NCBI RefSeq assembly: GCF_004923315.1
Contig: NZ_CP039648.1
Location: 1 to 64,000 of the forward strand
DNA length: 64,000 nt
Direction: 5' to 3'
Origin: Azospirillum sp. TSA2s
GTDB taxonomy: Bacteria > Pseudomonadota > Alphaproteobacteria > Azospirillales > Azospirillaceae
Of the stretch, positions 23,147 through 33,203 are shown piece by piece. The translations under genes were made by a program, and so were the position numbers. The notes beneath the pieces are model-generated. The model was not told the origin of the DNA and did no database searches. It saw only the letters and a list, made by a program, of their open reading frames with translations. Each line of letters begins with the position of its first letter. Within the stretch, counting starts at the first letter, position 1.

Positions 23147-25300
23147 TCAAGCTGCCGCCTTCTGCTTGCGCAGAATGCCCAGGATGTCCGACGCCGCCTT
23201 CGGGATGTTGGTGCCCGGGCCGTAGATCGCCGCAGCCCCCGCCTTGTAGAGGAAGTCGTAATCCTGCGGCGGGATCACGCCGCCGCACACCACCAGGATG
23301 TCGCCGGCACCCTGTTTGCGAAGCTCCTCGATCAGCTGCGGCACCAGCGTCTTGTGGCCGGCGGCCTGGGACGACACGCCGATGACGTGGACGTCGTTCT
23401 CCACCGCCTGCCGCGCCGCCTCGTCCGGGGTCTGGAACAGCGGCCCGATGTCGACGTCGAAGCCGATGTCGGCAAAGCTGGTGGCGATCACCTTGGCGCC
23501 GCGGTCGTGGCCGTCCTGGCCCATCTTCACCACCAGGATGCGCGGCCGGCGGCCTTCCTCGGCGGCGAAGGACGCCACCTCCTCCTGGATGCGCTTGAAG
23601 CCCTCGTCGCCCTCATAGGCCGAACCATAAACGCCCGACACCGAGCGGATGACGGCGACATGGCGGGTGAAGGCCTTTTCCAGCGCGTCGGAGATCTCGC
23701 CGACGGTGGCGCGGGCGCGGGTGGCCTCGACCGACAGGGCCAGCAGATTGCCGGTCTTCTCGGTGGCGGCCTTGGTCAATGCTGCCAGCGCCTCCTGGCA
23801 CTTCGCCTCGTCGCGGGTGGCGCGGATCTGCTTCAGGCGGGCGATCTGCGCCTCGCGGACGGCGGTGTTGTCGATGTCCAGCACGTCCACCCCCTCGGGG
23901 TTCTCCGGACGGTACTTGTTGACGCCGACGATCACTTCCTCGCCACGGTCGATGGCGGCCTGACGGCGGGCGGCGGCCTCCTCGATCAGCAGCTTGGGCA
24001 TGCCGCTCTCGACCGCTTTGGTCATGCCGCCCATCTCCTCGACGCGGCCGATCAGTTCCAGGGCGGCATTGGCGAGGCTGTGGGTCAGATTCTCGATGTA
24101 GTAGGAGCCGCCGAGCGGATCGACCACCTTGGTGACGCCGGCTTCCTCGGCGATGATCAGCTGGGTGTTGCGGGCGATACGGGCGGAGAACTTGGTCGGC
24201 AGGCCCAGCGCCTCGTCGAAGGCGTTGGTGTGCAGCGACTGGGTGCCGCCCAGCACCGCGGCCATCGCCTCGATGGTGGTGCGGATGACGTTGTTGTAGG
24301 GGTCCTGCTCGGTCAGCGAGACGCCGGAGGTCTGGCAATGGGTGCGCAGAGCCAGCGAGCGCGCGTCCTTCGGCTGGAACTTCTCCTGCATCAGGGAGGA
24401 CCACAGCAGGCGCGCGGCGCGCAGCTTGGCGATCTCCATGAAGAAATTCATGCCGATGGAGAAGAAGAAGGACAGGCGCGGCGCGAACTTGTCGACCGGC
24501 AGGCCCTTGGACATCGCCGCGCGGACATACTCAAGACCGTCGGCGATGGTGAAGGCCAGCTCCTGCACCGCCGTCGCCCCGGCCTCCTGCATGTGATAGC
24601 CGGAGATCGAGATCGAGTTGAACTTCGGCATGTGCTGGGAGGTGTACTCGATGATGTCGGCGATGATCCGCATCGAGGGTTCGGGCGGGTAGATGTAGGT
24701 GTTGCGGACCATGAACTCCTTGAGGATGTCGTTCTGGATGGTCCCGCTCAGCTTGTCCTGGGAAACGCCCTGCTCTTCCGCCGCGACGATGTAGCCGGCC
24801 AGAATCGGCAGCACCGCGCCGTTCATGGTCATCGACACCGACATCTTGTCGAGCGGGATGTCGGCGAAGAGAACCTTCATGTCCTCGACGCTGTCGATCG
24901 CCACGCCGGCCTTGCCGACGTCGCCGACGACGCGCGGATGGTCGCTGTCATAGCCGCGGTGGGTGGCGAGGTCGAAAGCCACCGACAGGCCCATCTGGCC
25001 GGCCTTGAGGTTGGCCTTGTAGAAGGCGTTCGACTCCTCCGCGGTGGAGAAGCCGGCATATTGCCGGATGGTCCAGGGCTTCACCGCGTACATCGTGGCG
25101 CGCGGGCCGCGGGTGAAGGGCGGGAAGCCGGGCAGCGTGTCCAGCTCCATCCCTTCCAGGTCGGCGGCGGTGTAGAGCGCCTTGACGTCCAGCCCCTCCG
25201 GGGTCTTCCAGGTCAGCTTGGAAAGGTCGCCGTCGGCGCCGAGATCCTTGGCGGCCAGCTTGTCCCAATCGGCAAGGGTCTTCTTCGGGAACTCGGTCAT
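23147..25300 (-). CDS. scpA: Methylmalonyl-CoA mutase
   Basis: This is a 717-residue single-chain adenosylcobalamin enzyme. It converts (R)-methylmalonyl-CoA to succinyl-CoA, the last step of propionyl-CoA use. The TIM-barrel domain begins near residue 60 with [14 protein letters not shown] and contains RTHCQTSG. The C-terminal B12 domain has the [10 protein letters not shown] motif, whose His598 is the lower cobalt ligand. Length equals the usual large-subunit or homodimeric type; no small subunit is adjacent. It lies downstream of pccAB on the same strand, separated by a palindromic repeat. Confidence 0.96.
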   Translation of the reverse strand: MTEFPKKTLADWDKLAAKDLGADGDLSKLTWKTPEGLDVKALYTAADLEGMELDTLPGFPPFTRGPRATMYAVKPWTIRQYAGFSTAEESNAFYKANLKAGQMGLSVAFDLATHRGYDSDHPRVVGDVGKAGVAIDSVEDMKVLFADIPLDKMSVSMTMNGAVLPILAGYIVAAEEQGVSQDKLSGTIQNDILKEFMVRNTYIYPPEPSMRIIADIIEYTSQHMPKFNSISISGYHMQEAGATAVQELAFTIADGLEYVRAAMSKGLPVDKFAPRLSFFFSIGMNFFMEIAKLRAARLLWSSLMQEKFQPKDARSLALRTHCQTSGVSLTEQDPYNNVIRTTIEAMAAVLGGTQSLHTNAFDEALGLPTKFSARIARNTQLIIAEEAGVTKVVDPLGGSYYIENLTHSLANAALELIGRVEEMGGMTKAVESGMPKLLIEEAAARRQAAIDRGEEVIVGVNKYRPENPEGVDVLDIDNTAVREAQIARLKQIRATRDEAKCQEALAALTKAATEKTGNLLALSVEATRARATVGEISDALEKAFTRHVAVIRSVSGVYGSAYEGDEGFKRIQEEVASFAAEEGRRPRILVVKMGQDGHDRGAKVIATSFADIGFDVDIGPLFQTPDEAARQAVENDVHVIGVSSQAAGHKTLVPQLIEELRKQGAGDILVVCGGVIPPQDYDFLYKAGAAAIYGPGTNIPKAASDILGILRKQKAAA

Positions 25301-25341
25301 CGACGCCTCCTGATGGCTTCTTATGGGCGTGGTGGAGCATT

Positions 25342-25425
25342 GCCCCCACCCTAACCCTCCCCCGCTGTCGCAGGGGAGGGGATCTCCCCCTCCCCCGCCC
25401 AGCGGGGGAGGGTCGGGGTGGGGGC
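25342..25425. repeat. Paired palindromic repeat between pccA and the mutase gene
   Basis: Two facing hairpins separated by a few bases are enclosed by complementary arms: CCCCCACCCTAACCCTCCCCCGC, then CCCGCCCAGCGGGGGAGGG, then TCGGGGTGGGGG. The whole 84-base unit can fold into one long interrupted stem. It is the shortest-spaced copy of the family that also lies in xdhB and next to topoisomerase IB. Its position inside the propionate operon may attenuate or stabilise the transcript. Confidence 0.8.
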
Positions 25426-25471
25426 AAGGGGTGGTACGCTTCCTCTCGGTACTGTTCTTCTTATTATACGG

Positions 25472-27472
25472 TTACGCGAATTCCACGATCTTCTGATCGA
25501 CCGCCAGGCTGCTGCCCGGGGCTGCGTGGATTTTCGCGACCGTTCCGTCCTGCGCAGCGCGCAGAATGTTTTCCATCTTCATGGCCTCGACCACGGCCAG
25601 CACCTCGCCGGCCTTGACCTCCTGCCCTTCCGACACCGCCAGCGACACCAGCAGGCCCGGCATCGGCGACAGCAGGAACTTCGACATGTCCGGCGGTGCC
25701 TTGACCGGCATCAGCGCATCCAGCTTGGCCGCCTTCGGCGTCAGCACCTTGACGATGGCCTGCGAGCCGCTGTGGTGCAGGCGATAGCCGACGCCGACGC
25801 GGTCGATCTGGACGCAGACATGCTGGCCGTTGACCGTGCCGCGGAACAGCGGCTCGCCGATCTGCCAATCGCTCCATACCGTGTGGTGCTTGCCGTCGAT
25901 GTCCACGGTGTAGCCGATGCGCTGCGGGCTGCCGTCGGCCGGGTGCAGATGCACCGGATGCTGGTTGCCGTCCAGCACCACCACCCAGTCGTCGCGCACC
26001 GTCACCTTGCTGCCGGGCATCTTGCCGGAGATCTGGATGTCGCGGTCGTTCAGGCTGCGATGGATCACCGCCGCCACCGCGATCAGCACGGCCGGATCTT
26101 CCGGCGGCAGATCGGAGGCGTGGAAGCCGTTCGGATATTCCTCGGCGATGAAGTTGGTGGTCAGCCGCCCGTCGACGAAGCGCTGGTTCGCCATCAGCGA
26201 GGCCAGGAACGGGATGTTGTGGCTGACGCCGCGGATGTAATACTGGTCCAGCGCCTCGCGCATGCCGGCGATCGCCGCGTCGCGCGTCGATCCCCAGGTG
26301 CAGAGCTTGGCGATCATCGGATCGTAATACATCGAGATCTCGCCGCCCTCGAACACGCCGGTGTCGACACGGACATGCGGATCGGCGGCCGGCGGCTGGT
26401 AATGGGTCAGGCGGCCGGTGGAGGGCAGGAAGTTGCGGAAGGGATCCTCGGCATAGACGCGCGCCTCGACGGCCCAGCCGGTCAGCTTCACGTCGTCCTG
26501 GGTGATCGACAGCTTCTCGCCGTAAGCGACGCGGATCATCTGCTCGACGAGGTCGAGGCCTGTGATCAGCTCTGTGACCGGATGTTCGACCTGAAGACGG
26601 GTGTTCATCTCCAGGAAGTAGAAGTTGCGCTCGGCGTCGACGATGAACTCCACCGTGCCGGCCGACTTGTACTGAACCGCGTTGGCCAGGGCCACCGCCT
26701 GCTCGCCCATCGCCTTGCGGGTGGCGGCGTCGAGGAACGGCGACGGGGCCTCTTCGATGACCTTCTGGTGGCGGCGCTGGATCGAGCATTCACGCTCGCC
26801 CAGATACAGGCAGGTGCCCTGCCCGTCGGCCAGAACCTGGATTTCGATATGGCGCGGCTGCTGGATGTACTTCTCGACGAAGACGCGGTCGTCGGCGAAG
26901 CTGGAGCGCGCCTCGTTCTGGGCCGAGCGGAAGCCCTCGCGCGCCTCCTCGTCGTTCCAGGCAACACGCATGCCCTTGCCGCCGCCGCCGGCCGACGCCT
27001 TGATCATCACCGGATAGCCGATGTCGCGGGCGATGGTCACCGCCTCGCTGTCGTCGGCGATGACGCCGAGATAGCCGGGGACGGTGGAGACGCCGGCCGC
27101 CTTGGCCAGCTTCTTCGACTCGATCTTGTCGCCCATGGCCTGGATGGCGTGGGCGTCCGGACCGATGAAGGCGATGCCGGCAGCGGCCAGAGCCTCCTGG
27201 AACTCGCGCTTCTCCGACAGGAAGCCGTAGCCGGGGTGGACGGCCTGGGCGCCGGTCTTCTTGCAGGCATCGACGATGCGGTCGACCAGCAGATAGCTCT
27301 GGGCCGACGGGGCGGCGCCGATATGGACGGCCTCGTCGGCCATCTCGACATGCAGGGCGTTCTTGTCGGCGTCGGAATAGACCGCGACGGTCTTGATGCC
27401 CATGCGGCGTGCCGTGCGGATGACGCGGCAGGCGATCTCGCCACGATTGGCGATGAGGATCTTCTCGAACAT
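25472..27472 (-). CDS. pccA: Propionyl-CoA carboxylase alpha (biotin) subunit
   Basis: This 666-residue protein contains a biotin carboxylase domain (residues 1-450, with KILIANRGEIACRVIRTARR at the start and the glycine-rich ATP lid ASAGGGGKGMR). A linker (BT) domain follows, then a C-terminal carrier domain with EAMKMEN, biotinylated at Lys632. It carboxylates biotin and hands it to PccB. The ATG at 27472 is the family start. The gene follows pccB after 11 bases. Confidence 0.95.
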   Translation of the reverse strand: MFEKILIANRGEIACRVIRTARRMGIKTVAVYSDADKNALHVEMADEAVHIGAAPSAQSYLLVDRIVDACKKTGAQAVHPGYGFLSEKREFQEALAAAGIAFIGPDAHAIQAMGDKIESKKLAKAAGVSTVPGYLGVIADDSEAVTIARDIGYPVMIKASAGGGGKGMRVAWNDEEAREGFRSAQNEARSSFADDRVFVEKYIQQPRHIEIQVLADGQGTCLYLGERECSIQRRHQKVIEEAPSPFLDAATRKAMGEQAVALANAVQYKSAGTVEFIVDAERNFYFLEMNTRLQVEHPVTELITGLDLVEQMIRVAYGEKLSITQDDVKLTGWAVEARVYAEDPFRNFLPSTGRLTHYQPPAADPHVRVDTGVFEGGEISMYYDPMIAKLCTWGSTRDAAIAGMREALDQYYIRGVSHNIPFLASLMANQRFVDGRLTTNFIAEEYPNGFHASDLPPEDPAVLIAVAAVIHRSLNDRDIQISGKMPGSKVTVRDDWVVVLDGNQHPVHLHPADGSPQRIGYTVDIDGKHHTVWSDWQIGEPLFRGTVNGQHVCVQIDRVGVGYRLHHSGSQAIVKVLTPKAAKLDALMPVKAPPDMSKFLLSPMPGLLVSLAVSEGQEVKAGEVLAVVEAMKMENILRAAQDGTVAKIHAAPGSSLAVDQKIVEFA

Positions 27473-27483
27473 GCTGCCGGCCC

Positions 27484-29016
27484 TCACAGCGGAATGTTGT
27501 CGTGCTTGCGCCAGGGGTTCTGGAGCTGCTTGTTCTTGAGCATGGACAGCGCCTTCGTGATGCGGCGGCGGGTGCCGTGCGGCATGATGACGTCGTCGAT
27601 GTAACCGCGCGAGGCGGCGACGAAGGGATTAGCGAACTTCTGCTTGTACTCTTCCGTACGCGCCTCGATCTTCTCGGCGTCGCCGATGTCGCTGCGGAAG
27701 ATGATCTCCACCGCGCCCTTGGCACCCATCACCGCGATTTCAGCCGACGGCCACGCATAGTTCAGGTCGCCGCGCAGATGCTTGGACGACATCACGTCGT
27801 ACGCGCCGCCGTACGCCTTGCGGGTGATGACGGTCACCTTCGGCACGGTGGCCTCGGCGTACGCGTACAGCAGCTTGGCACCATGCTTGATGATGCCGCC
27901 GTACTCCTGCGACGTGCCGGGCATGAAGCCGGGGACGTCGACCAGGGTCAGGATCGGGATTTCGAAGGCGTCGCAGAAGCGGACGAAGCGCGCCGCCTTC
28001 TTGGAGCTGTCGATGTCGAGGCAGCCGGCCAGAACCATCGGCTGGTTGGCGACGATGCCGACCGTGGAGCCGTTCATGCGGGCGAAGCCGATGAGAATGT
28101 TCTTGGCGTATTCCGGCTGGAGTTCGAAGAAGTCGCCCTCGTCCACGATCTTGAGGATCAGCTCCTTCATGTCGTAGGGCTTGTTCGGGTTCTCCGGCAC
28201 CAGCGTGTCGAGCGAGAAGTCCTCGCGGTCGAGCGGGTCGCTGCAGGGGCGGACCGGCGCCTTCTCCCGGTTGGAGGACGGCAGGAAATCGACGAAGCGG
28301 CGCAGCTGCAGCAGCGCTTCGACGTCGTTCTCGAAGGCCAGATCGGCCACGCCCGACTTGGTGGAGTGGGTGACGGCGCCGCCCAGTTCTTCCGCGGTCA
28401 CGACCTCGTGGGTGACGGTCTTCACCACGTCCGGGCCGGTGACGAACATGTAGGAGCTGTCCTTCACCATGAAGATGAAGTCGGTCATGGCCGGCGAGTA
28501 CACCGCACCGCCGGCGCACGGCCCCATGATGAGGGAAATCTGCGGGATGACGCCCGACGCATCGACATTGCGCTGGAACACCTCGGCATAGCCGCCGAGC
28601 GAGGCGACACCTTCCTGGATGCGGGCGCCGCCCGAATCGTTCAGGCCGATGACCGGCGCGCCGACCTTCAGCGCCTGGTCCATGATCTTGCAGATCTTCT
28701 CGGCATGCGCTTCCGACAGCGCGCCGCCGAAGACCGTGAAGTCCTGGCTGAAGACGAAGACGAGGCGGCCGTTGACGGTGCCGTGGCCGGTCACCACGCC
28801 GTCGCCCGGGACCTTCTGGTTTTCCATGCCGAAGTCGATGCAGCGATGTTCGACGAACATGTCGAACTCCTCGAACGATCCTTCGTCGAGGAACAGGTCG
28901 ATCCGCTCGCGCGCGGTCAGCTTGCCTTTGGCGTGCTGGCCGGCGATGCGCTTCTCACCGCCGCCCAGCCGCGCCGCGGCGCGCTTGGACTCCAACTTGG
29001 CCAGAATGTCTTGCAT
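27484..29016 (-). CDS. pccB: Propionyl-CoA carboxylase beta subunit
   Basis: This carboxyltransferase of 510 residues makes methylmalonyl-CoA from propionyl-CoA. Both crotonase-like halves are visible, with [21 protein letters not shown] and [17 protein letters not shown] in the N-half. [21 protein letters not shown] and a conserved AYGGAYDVM are in the C-half. I begin at the ATG at 29016 ([12 protein letters not shown]); a 23-residue upstream extension is not family sequence. It is the first gene of pccB-pccA. The regulator gene diverges from a shared 231-base promoter region. Confidence 0.95.
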   Translation of the reverse strand: MQDILAKLESKRAAARLGGGEKRIAGQHAKGKLTARERIDLFLDEGSFEEFDMFVEHRCIDFGMENQKVPGDGVVTGHGTVNGRLVFVFSQDFTVFGGALSEAHAEKICKIMDQALKVGAPVIGLNDSGGARIQEGVASLGGYAEVFQRNVDASGVIPQISLIMGPCAGGAVYSPAMTDFIFMVKDSSYMFVTGPDVVKTVTHEVVTAEELGGAVTHSTKSGVADLAFENDVEALLQLRRFVDFLPSSNREKAPVRPCSDPLDREDFSLDTLVPENPNKPYDMKELILKIVDEGDFFELQPEYAKNILIGFARMNGSTVGIVANQPMVLAGCLDIDSSKKAARFVRFCDAFEIPILTLVDVPGFMPGTSQEYGGIIKHGAKLLYAYAEATVPKVTVITRKAYGGAYDVMSSKHLRGDLNYAWPSAEIAVMGAKGAVEIIFRSDIGDAEKIEARTEEYKQKFANPFVAASRGYIDDVIMPHGTRRRITKALSMLKNKQLQNPWRKHDNIPL

Positions 29017-29111
29017 CGGGCGTTTCCAATCCTTGGCGTCGCAGTGACGGTCCCCGCTCCGGCGGCAAGCGACGCAATCATTCACCGGAACGCCGCGGAT
29101 TATTCACAAAC

Positions 29112-29202
29112 TTCGCAGCGCTTCAAACAGCCTCTTCGCAAAAAGGTGCGAAGTTGCGAAGCCCTTTGCAATTGCGGCTTAGCGCTTGCTAAGATTGCGA
29201 AG
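29112..29202. promoter_or_regulatory. Cluster of TTGCGAA/TTTGCAA half-sites, probable PccR operator array
   Basis: The AT-richer gap between pccB and the regulator holds a series of related half-sites. They are TTCGCA at 29112, TTCGCAAA at 29135, TGCGAAG at 29147, TTGCGAAG at 29154, TTTGCAATTGC at 29165, TTGCTAAG at 29186 and TTGCGAAG at 29195. ScfR/PccR regulators of other alphaproteobacteria bind TTTGCAAA-like repeats at propionyl-CoA carboxylase genes, so this is the likely binding region. Binding itself is inferred. Confidence 0.7.
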
Positions 29203-29247
29203 AACGGCGGATTTCCAAGGCCGTCGCCGGGGCGGGAATTTATACGC

Positions 29248-30696
29248 ATGCAAAAGAAGCTATTCCTTGGCTACAAGCTGCGCCGCCTGCGCGAACAGCG
29301 CGGCCTGACCCAGGCGTCGCTGGCCAAGACACTGGAGCTTTCTCCCAGCTATCTCAACCAGTTGGAGAACAACCAGCGCCCGCTGACCCTGCCGGTGCTG
29401 ATGCGGATCGCCGCCATCTTCGAGTTGGAACTGTCCGCCTTCCTGGAGGACGAGGACAGCCGGCTGGTCTCCGACCTGCGCGAGGCGCTGGCCGATCCAC
29501 TGTTCGTCGGCGCCCCGCTGACCGCGGGCGAACTGCGCAGCGTGGTGGGCTCCAGCCCGGAACTGGCCCGCCGGGTGCTCAGCCTGCATCAGGCCTATCA
29601 GAAACTGCATGAGCGGGTGCAGTCGCTGGCCGACAGCCTGTCCAACCGCGAACAGGGCGACAGCTTCGCCGGCCCGCAATTTCCCTACGAGGAGGTGCGG
29701 GACTATTTCCACTATTGCAACAACTACATCGGCCCGCTGGACGAGGCGGCGGAACGGCTGTGGGACACCGAGAAGATCCATTCCGGATCGCTGCTGAACG
29801 AGCTGGCCGCCTATCTGAAGCGCCGCCACGACGTGCGGGTGAAGATCGTCGCCGACGAGGCCGGCGAAACCGCCATGCGCAGCTACGACGCCACCACCGG
29901 CACGCTGCGGCTGTCGGCCCTGCTGACCAGTTCCAGCCGCGCCTTCCACATGGCGAACCAGATCGCGCTGCTGGAATTCGGCGACCAGATCGATGAGCTG
30001 GTGGATCAGGCGAAATTCTCCAGCGAGGACGCGCGGTCGATCTGCCGGGTCGGGCTCGCGAATTACTTCGCCGGGGCGCTGGTTCTGCCCTACCGCGCCT
30101 TCGCGGCGCAGGCCCGCGCCTTGCGCCACGATGTGGAGCAACTGCAAAGCCGCTTCTCCGCCAGTTTCGAGCAGGTCTGCCACCGGCTGTCCACCCTGCA
30201 GCGACCAGGGGCGCGCGGCCTGCCCTTCTATTTCGTGCGGGTCGACATGGCCGGCAACATCACCAAGCGCCATTCGGCGACTCGCTTCCACTTCGCTCGC
30301 TTCGGCGGCGCCTGCCCGCTGTGGAACGTGCACGAGGCCTTCGCCCAACCCGGCAAGATCCTGGTGCAGTTTGCCCAGATGCCCGACCGCACCGCATATA
30401 TCAGCATCGCCCGCACGGTGACCAAGCGCGGCGGCGCCTATCTGAAGCCGTCACGGCAGTTCGCCGTCGGGCTGGGTTGCGAGGCGAGCCACGCGCCGGA
30501 GTTGGTCTATGCCGCCGGCATCGACATCACCGACATGAAGGCGGCGGTGCCGATCGGCGTGAACTGCCGCCTGTGCGAGCGCACCGATTGCCAGCAGCGC
30601 GCCTTCCCGCCGATCGGCAGCGAATTGCGGGTGAACGAGCATCACCGCAGCTTCGTGCCCTATCTGTTCAACCCGCCGGACACACGGTCCGGCTGA
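29248..30696 (+). CDS. pccR: Short-chain fatty acyl-CoA regulator (ScfR/PccR family)
   Basis: This is a 482-residue regulator. An N-terminal XRE helix-turn-helix (residues 8-62, REQRGLTQASLAKTLELSPS then YLNQLENN) is followed by an IrrE/ImmA-like middle region and the long C-terminal ScfR domain. That domain ends with a cysteine cluster, GVNCRLCERTDCQQRAF. This layout matches PccR, MccR and RamB, which sense acyl-CoA or related metabolites and control propionate, methylcrotonyl or acetate genes. Divergence from pccB supports the PccR assignment. The last 29 bases overlap the end of the frameshifted GGDEF gene. Confidence 0.88.
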   Translation: MQKKLFLGYKLRRLREQRGLTQASLAKTLELSPSYLNQLENNQRPLTLPVLMRIAAIFELELSAFLEDEDSRLVSDLREALADPLFVGAPLTAGELRSVVGSSPELARRVLSLHQAYQKLHERVQSLADSLSNREQGDSFAGPQFPYEEVRDYFHYCNNYIGPLDEAAERLWDTEKIHSGSLLNELAAYLKRRHDVRVKIVADEAGETAMRSYDATTGTLRLSALLTSSSRAFHMANQIALLEFGDQIDELVDQAKFSSEDARSICRVGLANYFAGALVLPYRAFAAQARALRHDVEQLQSRFSASFEQVCHRLSTLQRPGARGLPFYFVRVDMAGNITKRHSATRFHFARFGGACPLWNVHEAFAQPGKILVQFAQMPDRTAYISIARTVTKRGGAYLKPSRQFAVGLGCEASHAPELVYAAGIDITDMKAAVPIGVNCRLCERTDCQQRAFPPIGSELRVNEHHRSFVPYLFNPPDTRSG

Positions 30697-32117
30697 CCTT
30701 CGCGCCGGTCGTGACCGCCTCGCCCCCGTCGCCATCGTCACCCCCGTCGAGAACGACCCGGTCACGCCCTTCGTCCTTGGCCCGGTACAGCGCATTGTCG
30801 GCGCGGATCAGCAGGCGGTCGATGCCGTCGCCGTCCCGGAAGCCGGCGACGCCGAAACTGCCGGTCTGCCGGTGGCCGTTGGGGAAGCCATAGGCGCGCA
30901 TGGTCCGCCGCAATCGTTCGGCAATCGCAAAGGCGGCTTCCAGGCTGGTCTCCGGACAAAGGATCAGGAATTCCTCGCCACCCCACCGTCCGACCGTATC
31001 GGTCGACCGCAGCGCTTCGCGGGCCAGACCGGCGAACTCGACCAGGACCTGATCGCCGAAGACATGGCCGTAGCGGTCGTTGACCTGCTTGAAATGGTCC
31101 AGATCGATGAGGATGATCGACATCGGCCTGCCATAACGGACCGCCCGCTCCATTTCCGAACGGCAGACGTCGTTCAGGTGGCTGCGGTTGGCGAGGCCGG
31201 TCAATACGTCGGTGCGCGACTGCACCCGCAGCCGCTCGTTCACCCGCATCAGCTTCACGATCCAGAACAGGCTGGTCAGAATGACCGCCGCCGGAATGGC
31301 CAGCAGCTTCGCCAGCGTCCACGGATCGAGCGGCGACTGGACCTGAATGGCGACATGCCGGTTGGCGATGACGGTACGCTCCGCGGTCGAGATCGTCCGA
31401 ACCCCGCGGTCGAGGGCGGCGAGCAATTCCGGCTCGTCCCGGCGCACGCCGATCCGCAGCATATTCTCATAACCCGGCAGATGGCCCGCAACCTTCAGGT
31501 TGAACCAGCCGGCCGTCTTTGATGGTGTAGACGGCGACGGTCAGCGATCTCAGCGTCATGTCGGCCTTGCCGCGGGAAACCATGGCAAATGCCTCGGCCT
31601 CGGTGTCGACCAGGACGATGCGCAGGTTGGGGAAATCGCGCCGCACCCTCTCTTCGATCGACGTGCCCTTGGGAAGCACCATCGTCTCGCCGCTGACCCC
31701 GGCGAGATCGGCGACATAATCGTGACCCTCCCGCGTCACCAGCACATTGGGATCGACGAACAGCGGTTCGGTGAAGGCCAGCCACTCCTCGCGCGTCGGC
31801 GTCCGGTTCAGAAAGCTGAGGAAGCGGCAACGCCCATCGCGCGCCGCCGCCATGCTGTCCTCCCAATCACGGGTCGGCAGGACACGCAGTTCCACCCCGG
31901 AGCGTTGCGAAACCAGGGACAGCAGGTCCGCGGCGATTCCCTGGTGCTTTCCGTCGGCGGTGATCGATTCGTAGGGCGGCCAGTCCGGATCGGTGCAATA
32001 GGGAATCGCCTCGCCGCCATGCGCCGCCGCACTGGCCAGCAGCTGTACCGGAACCGCAAGTGCCGCCAGGAGGTGCCGCAGCCGGCCCAACGGTCGCCCG
32101 GACATCGATTCTGCCAT
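30668..32117 (-). pseudogene. Frameshifted periplasmic solute-binding/GGDEF diguanylate cyclase
   Basis: Two frames make one typical protein of about 482 residues. The upstream frame (32117 to 31467) has a signal peptide and a family-3 solute-binding domain (YCTDPDWPPYES). It goes off frame after YTIKDG. The downstream frame resumes at once with WFNLKVAGHLPGYENMLRIG, the rest of that same domain. It continues with a membrane helix (LAIPAAVILTSLFWIVKLM) and a GGDEF domain with active motif GGEEF and inhibitory-site RSTD five residues before it. One extra base near 31506-31516, within GGCCGGCTGG on the coding strand, accounts for the break. A sequencing error is the alternative explanation. Confidence 0.8.
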
Positions 32118-32320
32118 AGAGCCACTTCTCCGGCGTCGGCCAGCCTACCCAGGTATATCGGCGGCAGGATAACGCGCTTCGTGGATCAGGGCTTGCTAAA
32201 TGATGCGTCGCTGGCCCGTAACTTGCTGAGAATGTGTCGCAAGATCGGCCGGAGCGCTGACCTCGGTCGTTTCCCGGCCCGATCGCTGCAAGCTGCTTCG
32301 CATTTTGCCAATGGCGGGCC

Positions 32321-33199
32321 ATGGACGGTGACAATCTGCATCACGCCCCCAACCGGCGGGGGACGGCCTTCGCTCCCGAAGCGCTGGCCCGCATGCTGTC
32401 GGTATCGACCGCGGCCCTGGCCCAGGGACGCGGCATCGCCCTGGACGTGAGCGTGCTGAGCGGCATGCCGCCGCGGCTGGTGGGCGATGCGGAAACCGCA
32501 GGCGCGCTGTGCAACGCGCTGGCCGCCAGCGCCATCGCCAATGCCGGCCCCGGCCGGCTGGACCTCCGCCTGTCGGCCCTGCCGGCGGGGGATGAGCGCG
32601 TGACCCTGCGGGCCGAGCTGACCGGACGATTCGACTGCCATGGCGAGACCGGCTTCGACCAGGAACTCGCCCGGCGCCTGATGGCGGCGCTGGGCGCCCG
32701 GATGACGGTGGAACACCATGCCGACGGGATGCGGCGGGCGGTGCTGGACATGCCGGTCGCCCTGCCCTCCCGCACCACCGACGCCGAGCGGCTGATGAAC
32801 TGGGCGCGCGCGCGCGGCGGCCGGCTGCTGGTGGTGGACGACAGCGCCACCAACCGCATGGTGGTCGCCGGGCTGCTCGCCAAAGCCGGATTCTCGGTCG
32901 AAACCGCCAATGGCGGAGCGGAAGCGGTGGAGGCCGTCGCCCAGGCGCCGGTTCCGCCCGAAGCGGTGCTGATGGACGTCGCCATGCCCGACATGGACGG
33001 GGTGACGGCGACCGCCACCATCCGCCGGCTGGGCGACGGGCGGGGCCGCATCCCGATCATCGCCGTCACCGCCAACGCCCAGCCGGAAGACCGCATCCGC
33101 TGCCTGTCCGCCGGGATGAACGACTATCTGACCAAGCCGGTGCGGCGCGCCGACCTGCTGGGCGCCCTGGAACGCTGGCTGGCGCCGCCGCCGGTCTGA
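32321..33199 (+). CDS. Receiver-domain protein with a degenerate N-terminal region
   Basis: This is a 292-residue protein. The C-terminal half (about residues 165-290) is a complete CheY-like receiver with VVDDSATNRMVV, the phospho-acceptor aspartate in VLMDVAMPDMDG and the lysine in YLTKPV. The N-terminal 150 residues resemble the tail of a histidine-kinase ATPase domain (GMPPRLVGDAETAGALCNAL, then a paired-strand segment), but the H, N and G boxes are missing. It looks like the end of a hybrid kinase kept as a separate protein, and it should receive phosphate from an unlinked phosphotransfer protein. It is convergent with the next gene, four bases away. Confidence 0.75.
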   Translation: MDGDNLHHAPNRRGTAFAPEALARMLSVSTAALAQGRGIALDVSVLSGMPPRLVGDAETAGALCNALAASAIANAGPGRLDLRLSALPAGDERVTLRAELTGRFDCHGETGFDQELARRLMAALGARMTVEHHADGMRRAVLDMPVALPSRTTDAERLMNWARARGGRLLVVDDSATNRMVVAGLLAKAGFSVETANGGAEAVEAVAQAPVPPEAVLMDVAMPDMDGVTATATIRRLGDGRGRIPIIAVTANAQPEDRIRCLSAGMNDYLTKPVRRADLLGALERWLAPPPV

Positions 33200-33203
33200 G
33201 ACC

